Under the pieces are notes generated by a model that had not been told where the DNA came from, did not search any database, and saw only the letters and a list, made by a program, of their open reading frames with translations. Below are positions 63,074-64,000 of a DNA stretch of 64,000 bases, one piece after another; position 1 is the first letter of the stretch; each line of letters starts with the position of its first letter. The position numbers were made by a program, and so were the translations under genes. Source of the stretch: Gonium pectorale (taxonomy: Eukaryota > Chlorophyta > Chlorophyceae > Chlamydomonadales > Volvocaceae); contig LSYV01000022.1 of the NCBI GenBank assembly GCA_001584585.1, forward strand, positions 723,870 through 787,869. The letters are read 5' to 3'.

Positions 63074-63922
63074 TTACGCCAGCTTGGCCTTCTCAGCCCC
63101 CGCCTCGAGCTCCTCCACCACGTCGCCCACCTTCTTCACATACTCAACCTGCTTAAGCACGTAGAACTCACCGTTCTCAATGAACTGGCGGGGCGGCTCG
63201 CCCTCCTTCAGGATACCCCAGACAACCAGGGTGTCGTCCTCCGGGTCGGTCACCCCAATGATGCGCTCCGGCTCTAGCGAGGGCACCACGATGGGGTCAT
63301 CCTCCGTCCCGAACTTGTCCTCGTACATCCTGCAAGCCAATGAACACGTGTGGGGTCTGCTGCACTGCAAGGCCCACTGTAAGGAACTTTTCGAGCGGTG
63401 CACCACCGTGGGCTTGGGACTGCTGGCGCTGCGGCTGTGCCACAGCCCTGGAGGAAGTGCACGCTCTCTCGCGCTTATTAAATGCTACATGAAGCTCTGT
63501 TACTGCATAGGGCAACATGCCAACACAGTCCGTAGAATGCGTCACATGTGTTTGTTGACTCCCCAACCCCCACACACCCCGCCCGGACGCCCGGACCCGG
63601 ACGCCACAAGGTCCGCAACGCACCAGGCTTCGTGCCAGAGCTCCTTGTCACCCAGAGGACGGTACTTCCGGGGCGGCTCCGGCGTCCTGAAGTGGCCAAG
63701 GGAGTCGCATAAGGGCACAGCGACGCTCGGCACCGATGACGTTTGATACCCCAAAGTGGCGATCCATGCAGCATCGCATCATTCAGAACAACGGAGGTAG
63801 CAGCCAACTCACACAGCGCTGGACTTCGCCTCGGCCGGCTGGCCCTGGCACGCTGACAAGCTGGTGTGAAGGCTGCGCGCCTGAGCCGTGATATCCTGGC
63901 CCACAGTGCCCACCGCTGCAAA
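63074..63922 (-). CDS. Cytochrome c oxidase subunit Vb-like protein (5' partial)
   Basis: Three exons, 63922-63813, 63725-63624 and 63329-63074, give 155 residues in phase. The first is preceded by an acceptor (CTCCACAG), so the start codon probably lies in an exon beyond 64000. An ATG at 63995 is not in frame without an extra intron. The first residues (VGTVGQDITAQARSLHTS) look like a mitochondrial presequence. The mature part matches COX5b/COX4 architecture: RKYRPLGDKELWHEAW, KFGTEDDPIVVPSLEPERI, IGVTDPEDDTLVVWGILKEG, ENGEFYVLKQVEYV. This nucleus-encoded subunit caps the matrix side of complex IV. The usual zinc-binding cysteines of COX5b are absent. The acceptor before 63725 (GCCGAG) is weak although phase fits. 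Identification rests on order and spacing of conserved blocks. Confidence 0.75.
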
Positions 63923-64000
63923 CTGTGGAGGTAATGGGAACGGACGTGGTCGCCGTCAGCGAAGCCAGCCTCTTTCGAGAGAGCATCAAGGCCATCTGTA

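Noticed and set aside
63920..63995. ATG at 63995 as the start of the COX5b-like protein
   Set aside because: Its frame (ATGGCCTTGATGCTC) does not match the next exon, and no intron of workable size with a GT donor lies between. The acceptor before 63922 implies an exon beyond the window.

Overview
This is a eukaryotic nuclear window, almost certainly from a volvocine green alga (Chlamydomonas/Volvox lineage). Coding sequence is GC-rich, and genes are split into many small phase-consistent exons by GT-AG introns of about 100-700 bp. Low-complexity Ala/Gly/Gln/Ser tracts sit inside proteins, candidate TGTAA poly(A) signals lie downstream of several stop codons, and the protein families are typically algal. 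The base composition seems milder than in Chlamydomonas reinhardtii and introns are long, which would suit a Volvox-type genome, but the species cannot be fixed from the window. A 20-N assembly gap lies at 25867-25886. I rebuilt the gene models by hand from splice sites, requiring reading-phase continuity across every junction. A few junctions remain ambiguous and are flagged.

Layout, left to right. (1) 104-943 (+): last two exons of an unrecognised gene. (2) 3482-8492 (-): an 11-exon plant-type LAT/PUT amino-acid or polyamine transporter with a 22-bp minisatellite in its second intron. (3) 9030-12423 (+): a 7-exon DUF2358-type, probably plastid protein, divergent from the transporter. (4) 13896-22711 (+): a 21-exon TKL-type protein kinase of about 1336 residues with two GAF-like regions. 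(5) 22.7-28 kb: gene-poor, with a repeat fragment and the N gap. (6) 27983-36424 (-): a 17-exon membrane receptor joining an extracellular CHASE-like domain to a cytoplasmic 3',5'-cyclic-nucleotide phosphodiesterase. (7) 37472-37744 (-): a LINE ORF2 tail relic. (8) 37888-43764 (-): a 15-exon secreted S28 (Pro-X carboxypeptidase-like) serine peptidase with two GC-AG introns. (9) 44-46.5 kb: gene-poor, with second copies of two dispersed repeats. (10) 46584-48088 (+): a four-exon linker histone H1. (11) 49766-54615 (-): a two-exon, 1530-residue low-complexity protein. (12) 56228-61171 (-): a 12-exon NIMA-related kinase. (13) 63074-63922 (-): cytochrome c oxidase subunit Vb-like gene whose first exon lies outside the window.

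The genes do not form one pathway, as expected for a nuclear genome. The functional themes are signalling (a receptor phosphodiesterase, a GAF-TKL kinase and a NEK kinase, the last class often ciliary or cell-cycle in algae), transport, secreted proteolysis, chromatin and respiration. The most unusual item is the CHASE-phosphodiesterase fusion, which reads as a one-protein device coupling an external ligand to cyclic-nucleotide breakdown.
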